A stretch of DNA of 64,000 nt from Rufibacter radiotolerans (GTDB lineage: Bacteria; Bacteroidota; Bacteroidia; Cytophagales; Hymenobacteraceae): positions 4,307,001 through 4,371,000 of the forward strand of contig NZ_CP010777.1 of NCBI RefSeq assembly GCF_001078055.1. Reading direction: 5' to 3'. Positions 32,445-42,600 of the stretch are shown piece after piece. Below the pieces are notes generated by a model. The model saw only the letters and a list, made by a program, of their open reading frames with translations. It had not been told where the DNA came from and searched no databases. Each line of letters begins with the position of its first letter. Position 1 is the first letter of the stretch. The translations under genes were made by a program, and so were the position numbers.

Positions 32445-33419
32445 TTAACTGTCCCGTTCAATCAACTGGATAGCCATTAACCTGAGCAGCTCTTTCTTGC
32501 TGTTCAAGGCGTTTACTTCATTTAAATGGTGCAGCCCCTTCTGGAAGTAGTGGTTGATCTGGTTTTGGGTGAGGTTCTGGATATCCAACTCGTCATACAG
32601 TTCTTTGATCGCCTGTACTTTGCCATCTACTTCGTCTGAACCGTTAACCCCTTGCCATTTCTCCAGGGCCAGTTTTTGGGTGGCAGAGGCGCGCTCCAGG
32701 GCGGTAAGCAGCAAGTACGTCTTTTTATCAGAGACAATGTCGCCGCCTACGCGTTTGCCAAACTTGGCCTGGTCCCCGTACACATCCAGCAGGTCGTCGC
32801 GCAGCTGGAAGGCAATGCCCATGTTAATCCCGAACTCCTTTAAATGCTGCGCATCGGCGGGAGAAGCGTCATTAAGCAGGGCTCCCAATTCCAGGGCAAA
32901 ACCCAGGAGAACCGCGGTTTTAAGTTTGATCATGAGCAGGTACTCCTCAATCTGCACATCTTGCCGTTGCTCAAAATTCATATCCAGTTGCTGTCCTTCG
33001 CAAACCTGGGCCGCGCAGTTACTAAACAGCTTTAAAGCCTGCGGTAATTTATCTGGTTCAATGCCCAGGAACAACTCATAGGCCTTAACCAACATCACGT
33101 CCCCACTCAAAATAGCCGTGCTAGTGTTCCATTTCTCGTGCACGGTCTGTTTCCCTCTTCGCAGCGGGGCCCCATCCATGATATCATCATGCATAAGCGT
33201 GAAGTTGTGGAAAACCTCTACCCCAATAGCAGGCAAAAGCACCTTATCCACATTATCCTGAAAAAGATAGGCCCCTAAAACAGTGAGCAATGGGCGCACT
33301 CTTTTCCCTCCCAGCTCCATCATATACCTAATGGGGGCATACAGTTCAGTTGGGTTTTCCCCGTAAGTGAGCGTGGAAAGGGTCTGGTTGATTCGCTCTG
33401 AAAAATGTGAGATATCCAC
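32445..33419 (-). CDS. Polyprenyl (all-trans) diphosphate synthase family protein, 324 aa
   Basis: It elongates isoprenyl diphosphates, probably for quinone side chains. Two Asp-rich motifs are present: HDDIMDGAPLRRGKQTVH (first, DDxxD) and FQLRDDLLDVYGD (second). GGKRVRPLLTVL and SDKKTYLLLTALERA are also typical. The GTG at 33419 fits the family start (V/M-DISHFSERINQTL). A TTG at 33494 would add 25 residues that overlap a hairpin and do not match the family. Chain length is unknown. Confidence 0.9.
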   Translation of the reverse strand: MDISHFSERINQTLSTLTYGENPTELYAPIRYMMELGGKRVRPLLTVLGAYLFQDNVDKVLLPAIGVEVFHNFTLMHDDIMDGAPLRRGKQTVHEKWNTSTAILSGDVMLVKAYELFLGIEPDKLPQALKLFSNCAAQVCEGQQLDMNFEQRQDVQIEEYLLMIKLKTAVLLGFALELGALLNDASPADAQHLKEFGINMGIAFQLRDDLLDVYGDQAKFGKRVGGDIVSDKKTYLLLTALERASATQKLALEKWQGVNGSDEVDGKVQAIKELYDELDIQNLTQNQINHYFQKGLHHLNEVNALNSKKELLRLMAIQLIERDS

Positions 33420-33542
33420 AGTAATAAATCTTAAGCTGAAAAGGTAAAAAGCTTCCTGCCAGGCTGATAAAACGGCTTCTTTACCGGCAACCAAAGCTAC
33501 GGTAAAATCAGGAAGGAAGCCTTTTTGTTTTTAATTATCGTT

Positions 33543-33589
33543 AAAAAGCGTTTATGACCACTTTTAAGAAAAAGAGGTCATAAACGCTT
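33543..33589 (-). terminator. Palindrome acting as terminator of rnr
   Basis: AAGCGTTTATGACC with GGTCATAAACGCTT, perfect 14-bp arms, followed on the minus strand by TTTTT. It resembles family A in outline (GCGTTT/AAACGC) but its core differs. Confidence 0.8.
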
Positions 33590-33612
33590 AAGGTTACTTA
33601 GAAAGCCTAGGC

Positions 33613-35949
33613 TTAGATTTTGTCTATCAGTTCCAGGTCAATGGTTCGCTCTAAGACATTGGCAGCTTTCACCTGCACCATCACCTCATCCCCGAAGGAG
33701 ATGATCTTCTTATTGCTACGACCAATGATGCGGTAATTGGCGGCATCCAGCTCGTAGAAATCGTCTTTTAGGTCAGCCAGACGAACCATGCCTTCGCACT
33801 TGTTCTCCTCAATCTCCACGTACATGCCCCACTCGGTCAGGCCAGAGACAATGCCCTTGAACTGATGCCCGATAAAGCCACTGATGAACTCTACCTGCTT
33901 GAACTTAATGGAAGCCCGCTCCGCATCGGCGGCGCGTTTCTCCATGTCTGAGGAATGCAGGCTGCGCTCCTCGTACTCTTCCAGCTCAGCGCTTTGCCCG
34001 CCTTTCAGATACTGGTCAATGAGGCGGTGGGCCATCATATCTGGGTACCTTCTAATAGGCGAGGTGAAGTGCGAGTAGTGCGCGAACGCCAGGCCAAAGT
34101 GCCCTTCGGCCTCGGTGCTGTACTTGGCTTTGGCCATGGTCCGGATGGCCAGGCTCTGCAGCACGTGCTGCTCGGGCTTGCCTTCGGTCTGGGCGGCCAG
34201 CTTGTTCAGCTCCGCAGAGATATCACGGCCTTCCTCCAGGTCAATCTTATACCCGAACTTACGAGCGAACAAAGAGAAGTTCATCAGTTTCTCGGGGTCT
34301 GGCGAGCCGTGGGTACGGTACACCATGGTGAGCTTGTTCTTACCGGTGCGGAGTTTGAACACGTGCTCGGCTACGTATTTGTTAGCCAGCAGCATGAACT
34401 CCTCAATAAGCTTGTGCGCGTCTTTGCGTTCCTTCACGTACAGTGACAGCGGCTTGCCGTTCTCATCCAGCTTGAACTTCACCTCAATGGTCTCAAAATT
34501 CACGGCCCCGCCCTTAAAGCGTTTGTCCTTAAATTTCTTGGCCAGTTCGTTCAGCTTCAGGATCTCCGTGGAAAAATCTCCCTCCAGGGTTTCAATCACC
34601 TGCTGGGCTTCCTCATAGGAGAAGCGGCGGTCTGAATGGATGATGGTACGGCCAATCCAATAGTCGTGGATCTTGGCGTTCTCATCAATCTCAAACACCA
34701 CGGAGAAAGTCAGTTTGTCTTCATTGGGGCGCAGAGAGCACAACCCGTTAGATAAACGCTCTGGTAACATAGGAATGGTGCGGTCTACCAGATACACCGA
34801 GGTGGCCCTACGATAGGCTTCTTTCTCCAGTTTGGTGTTAGGCTGCACGTAATGCGTTACGTCGGCAATGTGCACGCCAATCTCCCAGTTGCCGTTCTCC
34901 AGTTGACGCACGCTCAGCGCATCATCAAAATCCTTGGCATCTGCCGGGTCAATGGTAAAGGTAGTCACGTCCCTGAAGTCACGGCGCCGGGCAATTTCCT
35001 CCATCGTGATGCCTTCCGAAATAGCGTCGGCCTCTTTCTCCACAGACTCCGGGAACTCAAACGGCAACCCGAATTCCGCCATGATGGCGTGGATCTCGGC
35101 GTTGTGCTCTCCGGCCGGGCCGAAGACTCGGGTGATTTCTCCGGTAGGGCTTTTGGTGGGGTCGTCTGGCCATTCGGTGATGTGCACCAGTACCTTGTCT
35201 CCGTCCTGGGCATCGGCTAGGCCGCGTTCCCCCACAAACACATCAAAGTACATTTTCTTCTGGTCGGGCACAATGAAACCGTAGCCCTTGGACATCTCCA
35301 AACGACCTACAATCTCTTCACGCTCGCGTACCAGTACCTCTACTACCTGACCTTCGGGGCGCTCATTGGCCCGGCGGGTGCCTCTCAGTTGCACGCGCAC
35401 GGTGTCACCGTCCATGGCAAACATGAGTTTCTCCACGGGCACGCGTACATCCTGGTCAGTTTCTTCGGTAACCACATAGGCGTGGCGGGCATTGGCCAGG
35501 TCTACCTTACCAATAATGGTAGGGCCTCCTCTTCTGGAGACGGCTGGCCCACGGTCACGATCGCGGTCGCGGCCCCGGTCAGAATCACTGCGGCGGCTGG
35601 CACGCTCACCGCGGGTGGTTTCCGGTTCAGAGCGCACAAAGTCCGGGTTGAACTTATAGGAGTCGTCCTGTAAATGGACCAACTCTCCGTTCTTCCGCAT
35701 TTTCTTCAGGAGCTCAGAGACTACCTCACGCCCTTCTTTGGTGGTAATGCCTAACCTTCTGTGCAACTGACGGTACGTGAATACCTGCTTAGGCTCTTTC
35801 AGGAACACGTTCAGTAACACCTCTTTTGATACTTCGCCAACGTTCTGGCTCTGGCGTCTTCCGCGTGGCGCGCCTTTATCTTTTCCTGCACTATTGGAGC
35901 GGGGGGCAGAATCTTTGCCCGCGCCACGCTCTCTTCTTTTTCTTTCCAT
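33613..35949 (-). CDS. rnr: Ribonuclease R, 778 aa
   Basis: A 3'-5' exoribonuclease. Order: basic R/G-rich N-terminus (GRGDRDRDRGP region near residues 105-150), helix-turn-helix-like RNase R N-terminal domain (LLNVFLKEPKQVFTYRQLHRRLG), cold-shock domains (GYGFIVPDQKKMYFDVFVGE), RNB catalytic domain (TIDPADAKDFDDALSV, with the acidic metal ligands) and an S1 domain near the C-terminus (FKGIVSGLTEWGMYVEIEENKCEGMV). Start taken as ATG 35949; a GTG at 35976 would add nine residues. Confidence 0.95.
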   Translation of the reverse strand: MERKRRERGAGKDSAPRSNSAGKDKGAPRGRRQSQNVGEVSKEVLLNVFLKEPKQVFTYRQLHRRLGITTKEGREVVSELLKKMRKNGELVHLQDDSYKFNPDFVRSEPETTRGERASRRSDSDRGRDRDRDRGPAVSRRGGPTIIGKVDLANARHAYVVTEETDQDVRVPVEKLMFAMDGDTVRVQLRGTRRANERPEGQVVEVLVREREEIVGRLEMSKGYGFIVPDQKKMYFDVFVGERGLADAQDGDKVLVHITEWPDDPTKSPTGEITRVFGPAGEHNAEIHAIMAEFGLPFEFPESVEKEADAISEGITMEEIARRRDFRDVTTFTIDPADAKDFDDALSVRQLENGNWEIGVHIADVTHYVQPNTKLEKEAYRRATSVYLVDRTIPMLPERLSNGLCSLRPNEDKLTFSVVFEIDENAKIHDYWIGRTIIHSDRRFSYEEAQQVIETLEGDFSTEILKLNELAKKFKDKRFKGGAVNFETIEVKFKLDENGKPLSLYVKERKDAHKLIEEFMLLANKYVAEHVFKLRTGKNKLTMVYRTHGSPDPEKLMNFSLFARKFGYKIDLEEGRDISAELNKLAAQTEGKPEQHVLQSLAIRTMAKAKYSTEAEGHFGLAFAHYSHFTSPIRRYPDMMAHRLIDQYLKGGQSAELEEYEERSLHSSDMEKRAADAERASIKFKQVEFISGFIGHQFKGIVSGLTEWGMYVEIEENKCEGMVRLADLKDDFYELDAANYRIIGRSNKKIISFGDEVMVQVKAANVLERTIDLELIDKI

Positions 35950-36081
35950 TAATCTTTTCAATGTGGGCTGGCTCACCTCTCCTACAAGAAAGGAGCAGAA
36001 CCACGCCTGGCAGCATGCTTTTTTAGGCTGCCGTTAAATTTTTCATTTTTTGGCCTTCCGTTTCAGAAAGCCTTTTCATTT

Positions 36082-36121
36082 GCGTTTTGGGCCTGTTTTC
36101 AAGAAAACGGGCTTAAAACGG
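36082..36121. repeat. Dispersed palindrome (family A), copy 15
   Basis: GCGTTTTGGGCCTGTTTT faces AAAACGGGCTTAAAACGG. All three imperfect inner pairs are G-T in this strand and would be A-C in the other; both flanking genes are transcribed on the other strand. Confidence 0.88.
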
Positions 36122-36144
36122 GTTAGATACGGGTACAAATATAT

Positions 36145-37959
36145 CTATTCGTCTATACTTGCTTTAAAGGTATTTCGTTTCCTTTGGGCCGCTAAAATAT
36201 CTGGTACCTCGCTTGACGGAATAGCCTGTAGCAATGCCTTGGTAAACGGGTGCTTTGGATGCGTGAAGATTTCCTGCCCTGTGCCCTGCTCCACTATCTC
36301 TCCCTTGTCCATGACAAACACACGGTCGGCCATAAACTTGGCCACCGCCAGGTCATGGGTGATGAACAAGACCGTAAGGTTAAACTGTTGTTTGAGGCGG
36401 TTGAGAAGGTTGAGGACCTGCGCCTGTACAGATACATCCAGGGCAGAGACAATCTCATCACAGATGATACACGTGGGTTCTAGCGCCAACGCCCTGGCAA
36501 TGCAGATACGCTGTTGTTGGCCGCCAGAGAATTCATGGGGATAACGGTTAAAATGTTCGGGGAGAAGATTTACGGTTTCCAGTAACTCCAGGACACGCTG
36601 CTTCCGCTCCCGATCATTTTTTAACACCTTATGCACCTGCATGGGTTCCATGATGGCGTCCCCTATTTTCATGAGTGGGTTAAGCGAGGCATACGGGTCC
36701 TGAAAGATGATCTGGAAGTCCTCGCGTTGCTTTCTTACCTCTTGGTTAGATAAGTTGCTCCAATCTTGCCCGTTGAAAACTACCTTTCCGCTGGTCGGCT
36801 CTATCAACCGGACCAAGGCCCTGCCCAAAGTAGTTTTTCCACAGCCCGACTCCCCTACTAAAGCAATGGTCTCTTGCGGGAAAACCTCAAATGAAACCCC
36901 GTTCACAGCTTTGCTCAGTTCTTTTTTCTGCCAAAAGAAGTTCCGGTGCCTGGTAAAGGTTACGTGGAGATCCTCTACTGTGAGAATAGGCTCCAGAGGA
37001 GTTGGTACTTGCGGCATTACGGCGTTAAATCCTTCGTTATCCACAGCAGAGCCACTTGCCCATTGGTGATGAAAAGGATTATTTTCTAAAGGGGGGCTAA
37101 CCCCGGCACCCATAAAATCTGCCACGGTGGGCAATACCGCCACGTTTGTTTTCATGGTAGGACGGCAGGCCAGCAAGGCTTTGGTATAGGGGTGCTGCGG
37201 ATCTGAAAACAGTTGCTGCACCGTGCCTTCCTCTACTATCTGCCCCTGGTACATGACCAATACCCGGTCGGCTACCTGCGCCACCACGCTTAGGTCATGC
37301 GATATGAACAGTAGGGCCATTTCCTTTTCCTGCCGAAGCTCATTCAGTAACTTTAGAATGCTGGCCTGCACCGTGACATCCAGAGCCGTGGTAGGCTCGT
37401 CTGCGATTAAAATAGCCGGGTCGCAGCTCATGGCCATGGCCAGCATGACCCGCTGCTTCTGCCCCCCAGAAAGCTCATGTGGATAACTCCTGAATATCTT
37501 CTCTGGCAAAGGAAGCTTTACTAACTCAAAAAGGGCAATGGTGCGTTGGTAGGCCTCTTGTTTAGAGATAGGCAAGTGAATTAACAACGCCTCCGCCACC
37601 TGCTTTCCACAGGATATAACGGGGTTCAAGGAAGACATTGGTTCCTGAAAGATCACGGAGATTTCCTTACCGCGTATTTTCTGTAGCTGCTTTTGAGAAA
37701 GCTGGTACAAATCTACCGGGCCTGCCTGCGGGGACTGGAACTCCGCCGTTCCGGAAGTGATTTGGGCCGCTGCCGGCAGGAGTTGCATTAAGGAAAGCGC
37801 CGTAATGGTCTTCCCTGATCCAGATTCTCCCACTATAGCGACTGCTTCCCCGCGCTGCAAAGCAAAGGATATACTAGTAACCGCCTTCACCCTTCCCTGC
37901 TGCGCAGGAAACTCTATGGTAAGATCATTGACCTGAAGAAGAGGGGCAAAAGAAGTCAT
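36145..37959 (-). CDS. Fused double ABC ATP-binding protein of dipeptide type, 604 aa
   Basis: Two complete nucleotide-binding domains in one chain. First: Walker A GESGSGKTITALS, signature ELSGGQKQRVMLAMA, Walker B ILIADEPTTALD. Second (from residue 330): GESGCGKTTLGRALVRL, EFSGGQQQRICIARAL, IICDEIVSALDVS. Both share the oligopeptide-transporter C-terminal parts (QQLFSDPQHPYTKALL and FTHPKHPFTKALL). Such DppD-DppF fusions power peptide or other small-solute uptake. Permease and binding-protein genes are not nearby. Confidence 0.93.
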   Translation of the reverse strand: MTSFAPLLQVNDLTIEFPAQQGRVKAVTSISFALQRGEAVAIVGESGSGKTITALSLMQLLPAAAQITSGTAEFQSPQAGPVDLYQLSQKQLQKIRGKEISVIFQEPMSSLNPVISCGKQVAEALLIHLPISKQEAYQRTIALFELVKLPLPEKIFRSYPHELSGGQKQRVMLAMAMSCDPAILIADEPTTALDVTVQASILKLLNELRQEKEMALLFISHDLSVVAQVADRVLVMYQGQIVEEGTVQQLFSDPQHPYTKALLACRPTMKTNVAVLPTVADFMGAGVSPPLENNPFHHQWASGSAVDNEGFNAVMPQVPTPLEPILTVEDLHVTFTRHRNFFWQKKELSKAVNGVSFEVFPQETIALVGESGCGKTTLGRALVRLIEPTSGKVVFNGQDWSNLSNQEVRKQREDFQIIFQDPYASLNPLMKIGDAIMEPMQVHKVLKNDRERKQRVLELLETVNLLPEHFNRYPHEFSGGQQQRICIARALALEPTCIICDEIVSALDVSVQAQVLNLLNRLKQQFNLTVLFITHDLAVAKFMADRVFVMDKGEIVEQGTGQEIFTHPKHPFTKALLQAIPSSEVPDILAAQRKRNTFKASIDE

Positions 37960-38294
37960 GTAGGCGGTGATGTTCTATTATAAATAGGAAGCTGGCTTTA
38001 AGGCTGGCCCCCTGGAAAAGCAGAATATGGAAGGGTGTTATAAACTTTTCTCTCCTGGCAATTATGAAGGCAATTGGTGCTACCATTCACTTTTGTTTCA
38101 CCCCATAGGATAGGCAATCTTTTACCGTGGCTCTTTCCTGGAACAGCTAACTAGTAGACGCTTTGGCACTTAAAAACCTCTCCTGCGTAGGGAAAGCCGA
38201 AAATGGTTGCGGAACACAACTAAATTTATAAAATTTAAGTAATGCAGGGTACATTATTCCATCCCCCTTATTTTCCTGTCTTGTTAAAGGTTTT
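37960..38294. other. Divergent intergenic region
   Basis: Between the double ABC gene and the small barrel-like gene. No gene, hairpin with T tract or clear promoter. An AT palindrome TAAATTTATAAAATTTA lies at about 38221-38237. Confidence 0.3.
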
Positions 38295-38912
38295 ATGAAA
38301 CATCCTTTTTACTCTCGCGCCCTTGTCATGAAACTGTTCTTGGTAGGAATGCTCTTGCTATTGGTAGTACCCTCCCTTTCGGCGCAGCACCTGTACCCAA
38401 ACCATTTCCGGACGGGGGTTGGGTTTGCCTATATCTTGGAAGGCGATAACAGTGGGGCACTTTTCTCACAGCAATACAACCGGGAGCTCACTGACAAGAT
38501 CCACTTTGCCGTTTCCGGTGAATACCTGAGTTCTTCCCGGTATGATCACCAGCGCAGCATCTTCACTTCGCGCAAGGCGTTTGTGATGTTTGACACCTCC
38601 GTTTTCTTTGACTTAACGGAAACCGGAAGATACACCATTAAATTTGGTTTTGGCCCGGCGGTGCGCAGAAGGTCTGAGTTAGACTTGGTTAAGGGTACAG
38701 GCGGCGGCGGCGGCGGGACCATTACCCCCGGCGTGGCCACCGACGAGGTGTTTGTGCATATAAGGGAAAAAGATATTGGCGGAAAAGCGGTCTTTGAATC
38801 TGATTTCTTTAACGATAACCGCCTCTTCTTTGGCATGCGCGCCAGCGGCTATATGTATAACAAAGGAACCGCTATTTTTGCCGTAGGATTGAATATGGGA
38901 TATTCCTTCTAG
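38295..38912 (+). CDS. Putative outer-membrane barrel protein, 205 aa
   Basis: A hydrophobic signal peptide (MKLFLVGMLLLLVVPSLSAQ, if translation starts at the second ATG, 38328) is followed by strand-rich sequence with FRTGVGFAYILEG, AFVMFDTSVFFDL, RYTIKFGFGPAVRR, and ends FAVGLNMGYSF, the pattern of a small outer-membrane barrel. A run of six Gly (TGGGGGGTI, from repeated GGC) forms a loop. I recognise no named family. ATG 38295 would give a longer basic N-terminus. It ends at a strong bidirectional terminator. Confidence 0.65.
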   Translation: MKHPFYSRALVMKLFLVGMLLLLVVPSLSAQHLYPNHFRTGVGFAYILEGDNSGALFSQQYNRELTDKIHFAVSGEYLSSSRYDHQRSIFTSRKAFVMFDTSVFFDLTETGRYTIKFGFGPAVRRRSELDLVKGTGGGGGGTITPGVATDEVFVHIREKDIGGKAVFESDFFNDNRLFFGMRASGYMYNKGTAIFAVGLNMGYSF

Positions 38913-38929
38913 ACAAGTAACATCATTTC

Positions 38930-38978
38930 ATAAAAGCAGCGAGGGCCGTCAGTTAATGACGGCCCTCGCTGCTTTTAT
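38930..38978. terminator. Bidirectional intrinsic terminator between barrel gene and lspA
   Basis: A perfect 22-bp stem from ATAAAAGCAGCGAGG to CCTCGCTGCTTTTAT with 5-nt loop. It ends inside the last codons of lspA, so it serves both convergent genes. Confidence 0.9.
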
Positions 38979-39592
38979 GCCTCTACGGCATTCATTTCGT
39001 GCTTCTCATGCGTAGATGGTGGGTTCAGGAATCTGTTCTGGTTAAAGATAATAATCAGGACCCCTACAAAGATGGCCGCGTCTGCCACGTTAAAGATTGG
39101 CCAAAGCGACATGGGCGTCCCTCCAATCACCGGAATCCAATGCGGCAGGATGCCTTCCCATATATCAATGTAGAACATGTCTATGACCTGGCCGTGCAGC
39201 CAGGGAGTGCTGGCGTCATAGGGCGCATTGTCTAAAAACACCCCGTAGAAAATACTGTCTACCAAATTACCAATCGCTCCGCCCAGGATCAAGCCCACGC
39301 ACCAGATCAAGCCCTGGTGGTAGCGGTGCTTGACCAGGTAATACACTAAATAGCCAATGCCAACCATGGCCACCATCCTAAAGACGGTCAGAATGATCTT
39401 GCCGTAGTCAGAGCCCAGCTCCACACCGAAGGCCATGCCGGGGTTTAGGGTGTAATGCAGCTTGAACCACTCCCCAAAAACCGGGATTTGCCCTGGCAGG
39501 CCCATTTGCATATTGTAATGCACCAGCATCTTCACCGCCTGGTCAATCGCAATCACCAATAGGGCAAGCAGATAATATTTAGCGTATTTCAT
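38975..39592 (-). CDS. lspA: Lipoprotein signal peptidase LspA, 205 aa
   Basis: The aspartic membrane protease that cleaves prolipoprotein signals after lipidation; several lipoproteins of this window need it. Four hydrophobic segments. The family's LNPGMAFGVELG motif, GGAIGNLVDSIFYGVFLDN (first catalytic Asp) and WPIFNVADAAIFVG (second catalytic Asp, FNVADA) are present. The last 20 residues form a polar tail that ends in the shared terminator. Confidence 0.95.
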   Translation of the reverse strand: MKYAKYYLLALLVIAIDQAVKMLVHYNMQMGLPGQIPVFGEWFKLHYTLNPGMAFGVELGSDYGKIILTVFRMVAMVGIGYLVYYLVKHRYHQGLIWCVGLILGGAIGNLVDSIFYGVFLDNAPYDASTPWLHGQVIDMFYIDIWEGILPHWIPVIGGTPMSLWPIFNVADAAIFVGVLIIIFNQNRFLNPPSTHEKHEMNAVEA

Positions 39593-39610
39593 GTGTTAGG
39601 GTTAACCCTT

Positions 39611-39650
39611 GCGTTTAGGGCCTGTTTTGGGTAAAACAGGCCCTAAACAC
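39611..39650. repeat. Dispersed palindrome (family A), copy 16, perfect arms
   Basis: GTTTAGGGCCTGTTTT and AAAACAGGCCCTAAAC pair perfectly around GGGT, between lspA and ileS. Confidence 0.9.
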
Positions 39651-39695
39651 CGGAGCGTTCAATTTTATTTAGTTCTCGCTGAAAAGCGGCAGGTA

Positions 39696-42600
39696 TTACC
39701 TGGCCACCTCCAGATTTACCGGCAAGCTGAAACCTTCCATCTCCAGCACGGTGGCTTTGTCTACCGGTAAGGACGGCACCAACGCCAGTTCCACGGCCTG
39801 CACCTCTTCAGAGATATAGCCTCCAAAGGCTTGAACGGCGGCGGCTACCTCTGCATTGCCTTCCTGGATCTGTACCCTTATTTTATCCTGCACTTCCAGG
39901 CCGCTGTCTTTGCGCAGGTTCTGCAGACGGTTCACCAACTCGCGGGCCATGCCTTCCAGGCGAAGTTCCTCGGTGATGTTAATGTCCAGGGCCACGGTCA
40001 AAGCTCCTTCCGAAGCGACCAGCCAACCCGGTATATCTTCAGACATGATCTCCACGTCCTCGCGGCTCAACACGGTGGTGTCATCCTCCACCGGAATCTC
40101 AAAGAAACCTTCGCGCTCCATCTTGGCAATGTCTTCCTGGTTCATCTGCTGGATCTGGGCGGCCACCAACTTCAGCTTCGGCCCGAACACCTGGCCCAGA
40201 CGCTTGAAGTTAGGCTTGATCTTTTTCACCAGAATGCCGGTGGTGTCTTCCAGGTACTCCAGGCTTTTTACGTTCACCTCAGAAAGGATCAGGTCAGACA
40301 CCGCCTCCAGTTGGGCCTTCATCTTCTCATCCAAGATAGGAACCAGAATACGGCTCAAGGGTTGACGTACCTTGATCATGTGCTTCTTGCGGAGCGAGTG
40401 CACTAAAGAAGATACATTCTGGGCCAGATGCATGCGCTGCTCCAGGTCTACGTCAATCAGGTTTTCCTGCACCTGCGGGAAATGCTCCAGGTGGATAGAC
40501 TCAGACTGGCTGCGGCCGCTCACGCGGTTCAGGTCCAGGAACAGGCGGTCCATGTAGAACGGCGCGATGGGCGACGCCAGCTTGGCCACGGTTTCCAGGC
40601 AGGTATACAACGTTTGGTAAGCAGCCTGCTTGTCCTGGTTCAGTTCGCCTTTCCAGAAACGTTTGCGGTTCAGGCGCACGTACCAGTTGCTCAGTTCATC
40701 GGCCACGAAATCCTGGATGGCGCGGGCGGCCTTGGTAGGGTCGTAATCGTCAAAGTACGCGCCTACTTCTTTCACCAGGGTATTCAGGCGGGAAATGATC
40801 CAGCGGTCACTTTCGGTGCGCTGGCTTACCGGGATCTCTGTTCCCTCAAAGGTGAAGCCGTCCAGGTTGGCATACAGCGCGAAGAACGAGTACGTGTTCT
40901 GCAGAGTCCCGAAGAAGCGGCGCTGTACCTCGGTGACGCCGTCCAGGTTGAACTTGAGGTTATCCCAAGGCGGGGCGTTCACGATCATGTACCAGCGGGT
41001 GGCATCCGGACCGAACCGGCCGATGGTCTCAAACGGATCCACGGCATTGCCCAGGCGCTTGCTCATCTTGTTGCCGTTCTTGTCCAGCACCAGTCCGTTG
41101 GCAATCACGTTTTTGAACGCCACGCTGTCTTCCAGCATCACGGCCAGCGCGTGCAGGGTAAAGAACCAACCGCGGGTCTGGTCCACGCCTTCGGCGATGA
41201 AGTCGGCCGGGAAGTTGGCTCTGAATGTCTCTTCGTTCTCAAACGGGTAATGCCACTGCGCGTACGGCATGGCCCCGGAGTCAAACCAAACGTCAATAAG
41301 GTCCAGCTCGCGGTTCATGGGTTTGCCTTCGGGGCTTACTAACACAATGTTATCCACGTACGGGCGGTGCAGGTCAAAGCCTTCGTAGTTGAAGTCGGTG
41401 ATGCCTAGTTCAGAGCGGGGCTCCTCGGTACCGGTGGGGCTTAGCGCAAACTCACCGGCGAATTCCAGCAGGGTGTTGGCCTGGTGATCGGCGGCGGTGC
41501 CGGTAGGTTTCTCCACATGCACCTTAGCCAGGCGCAAGGGGTTCTCAGACATGAAACCGGCGGCAATGCTGCGCTCAATCTCATGGTCCAGCTCGGCCAC
41601 GGACCCGATGCAGATTTCCTCATCCCCTTCCTCGGTGCGCCAGATAGGCAACGGCGTGCCCCAATAGCGGGAGCGCGACAGGTTCCAGTCCACCAAGTTT
41701 TCCAGCCAGTTACCGAAACGGCCCGAACCGGTTGACTCCGGTTTCCAGTTGATGGTCTTGTTCAGCTCAATCATCCGGGCCTTTACGGCGGTGGTTTTGA
41801 TAAACCAGCTGTCCAAGGGGTAATATAACACCGGCTTATCGGTGCGCCAGCAGTGTGGGTAACTGTGTTCGTACTTCTCAACCTTAAAGGCCTTGCCCTC
41901 CTCTTTCAGTTTGATGGAGATGAGCACATCAGTGCTTTTGTAGTCTTTGGCGTTCTCGTCCAGGCCGTCATAGTTCTTCACCGGCATACCGGCAAAGTCG
42001 GTGACTTCTTTCACGAAGCGTCCCTGGCGGTTTACCAAGGGAGCAGGCTTGCCGTTCTCATCGGTTACCAACAGCGCAGGGATGTCATTCTGGGCAGCTA
42101 CCCTGAAGTCATCGGCACCAAACGTAGGCGCGATGTGCACAATGCCGGTACCGTCTTCAGTGGTCACGAAGTCCCCGATCACTACCCGGAAGGCCGGTTT
42201 GTCTGGCTGCACGTACGGCATGAGCTGCTCGTACTCTATGCCGGCCAGTTGCTCTCCGGTAAACTCATTCACTATTTTGAAAGGGATGAGTTTGTCACCT
42301 GGGTTATAGGCGTCCAGTTTCAGCTCGGCGGCTTTAGGCGAGAAATATTGCCCCACTAGGTCCTTGGCCAGGATCACGGTTACCGGAGTAAAGATGTACG
42401 GGTTGAAGGTTTTCACCTGCACGTATTTGATGTTCTTGCCTACGGCCAGCGCGGTGTTGGCAGGCAGGGTCCAGGGGGTGGTGGTCCAGGCCAAGAACTG
42501 GTTGTTGTCTGCCACCTTGAACAGGAACTCAGACTTCTCATTCTGCTTGATCTTGAACTGCGCCACCACCGACGTGTCTTTCACGTTGCGGTAGGTGCCC

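Noticed and set aside
40428..41342. 304-codon frame antisense to ileS
   Set aside because: Shadow of a long GC-rich gene; composition is that of reversed coding sequence and no family is recognised.
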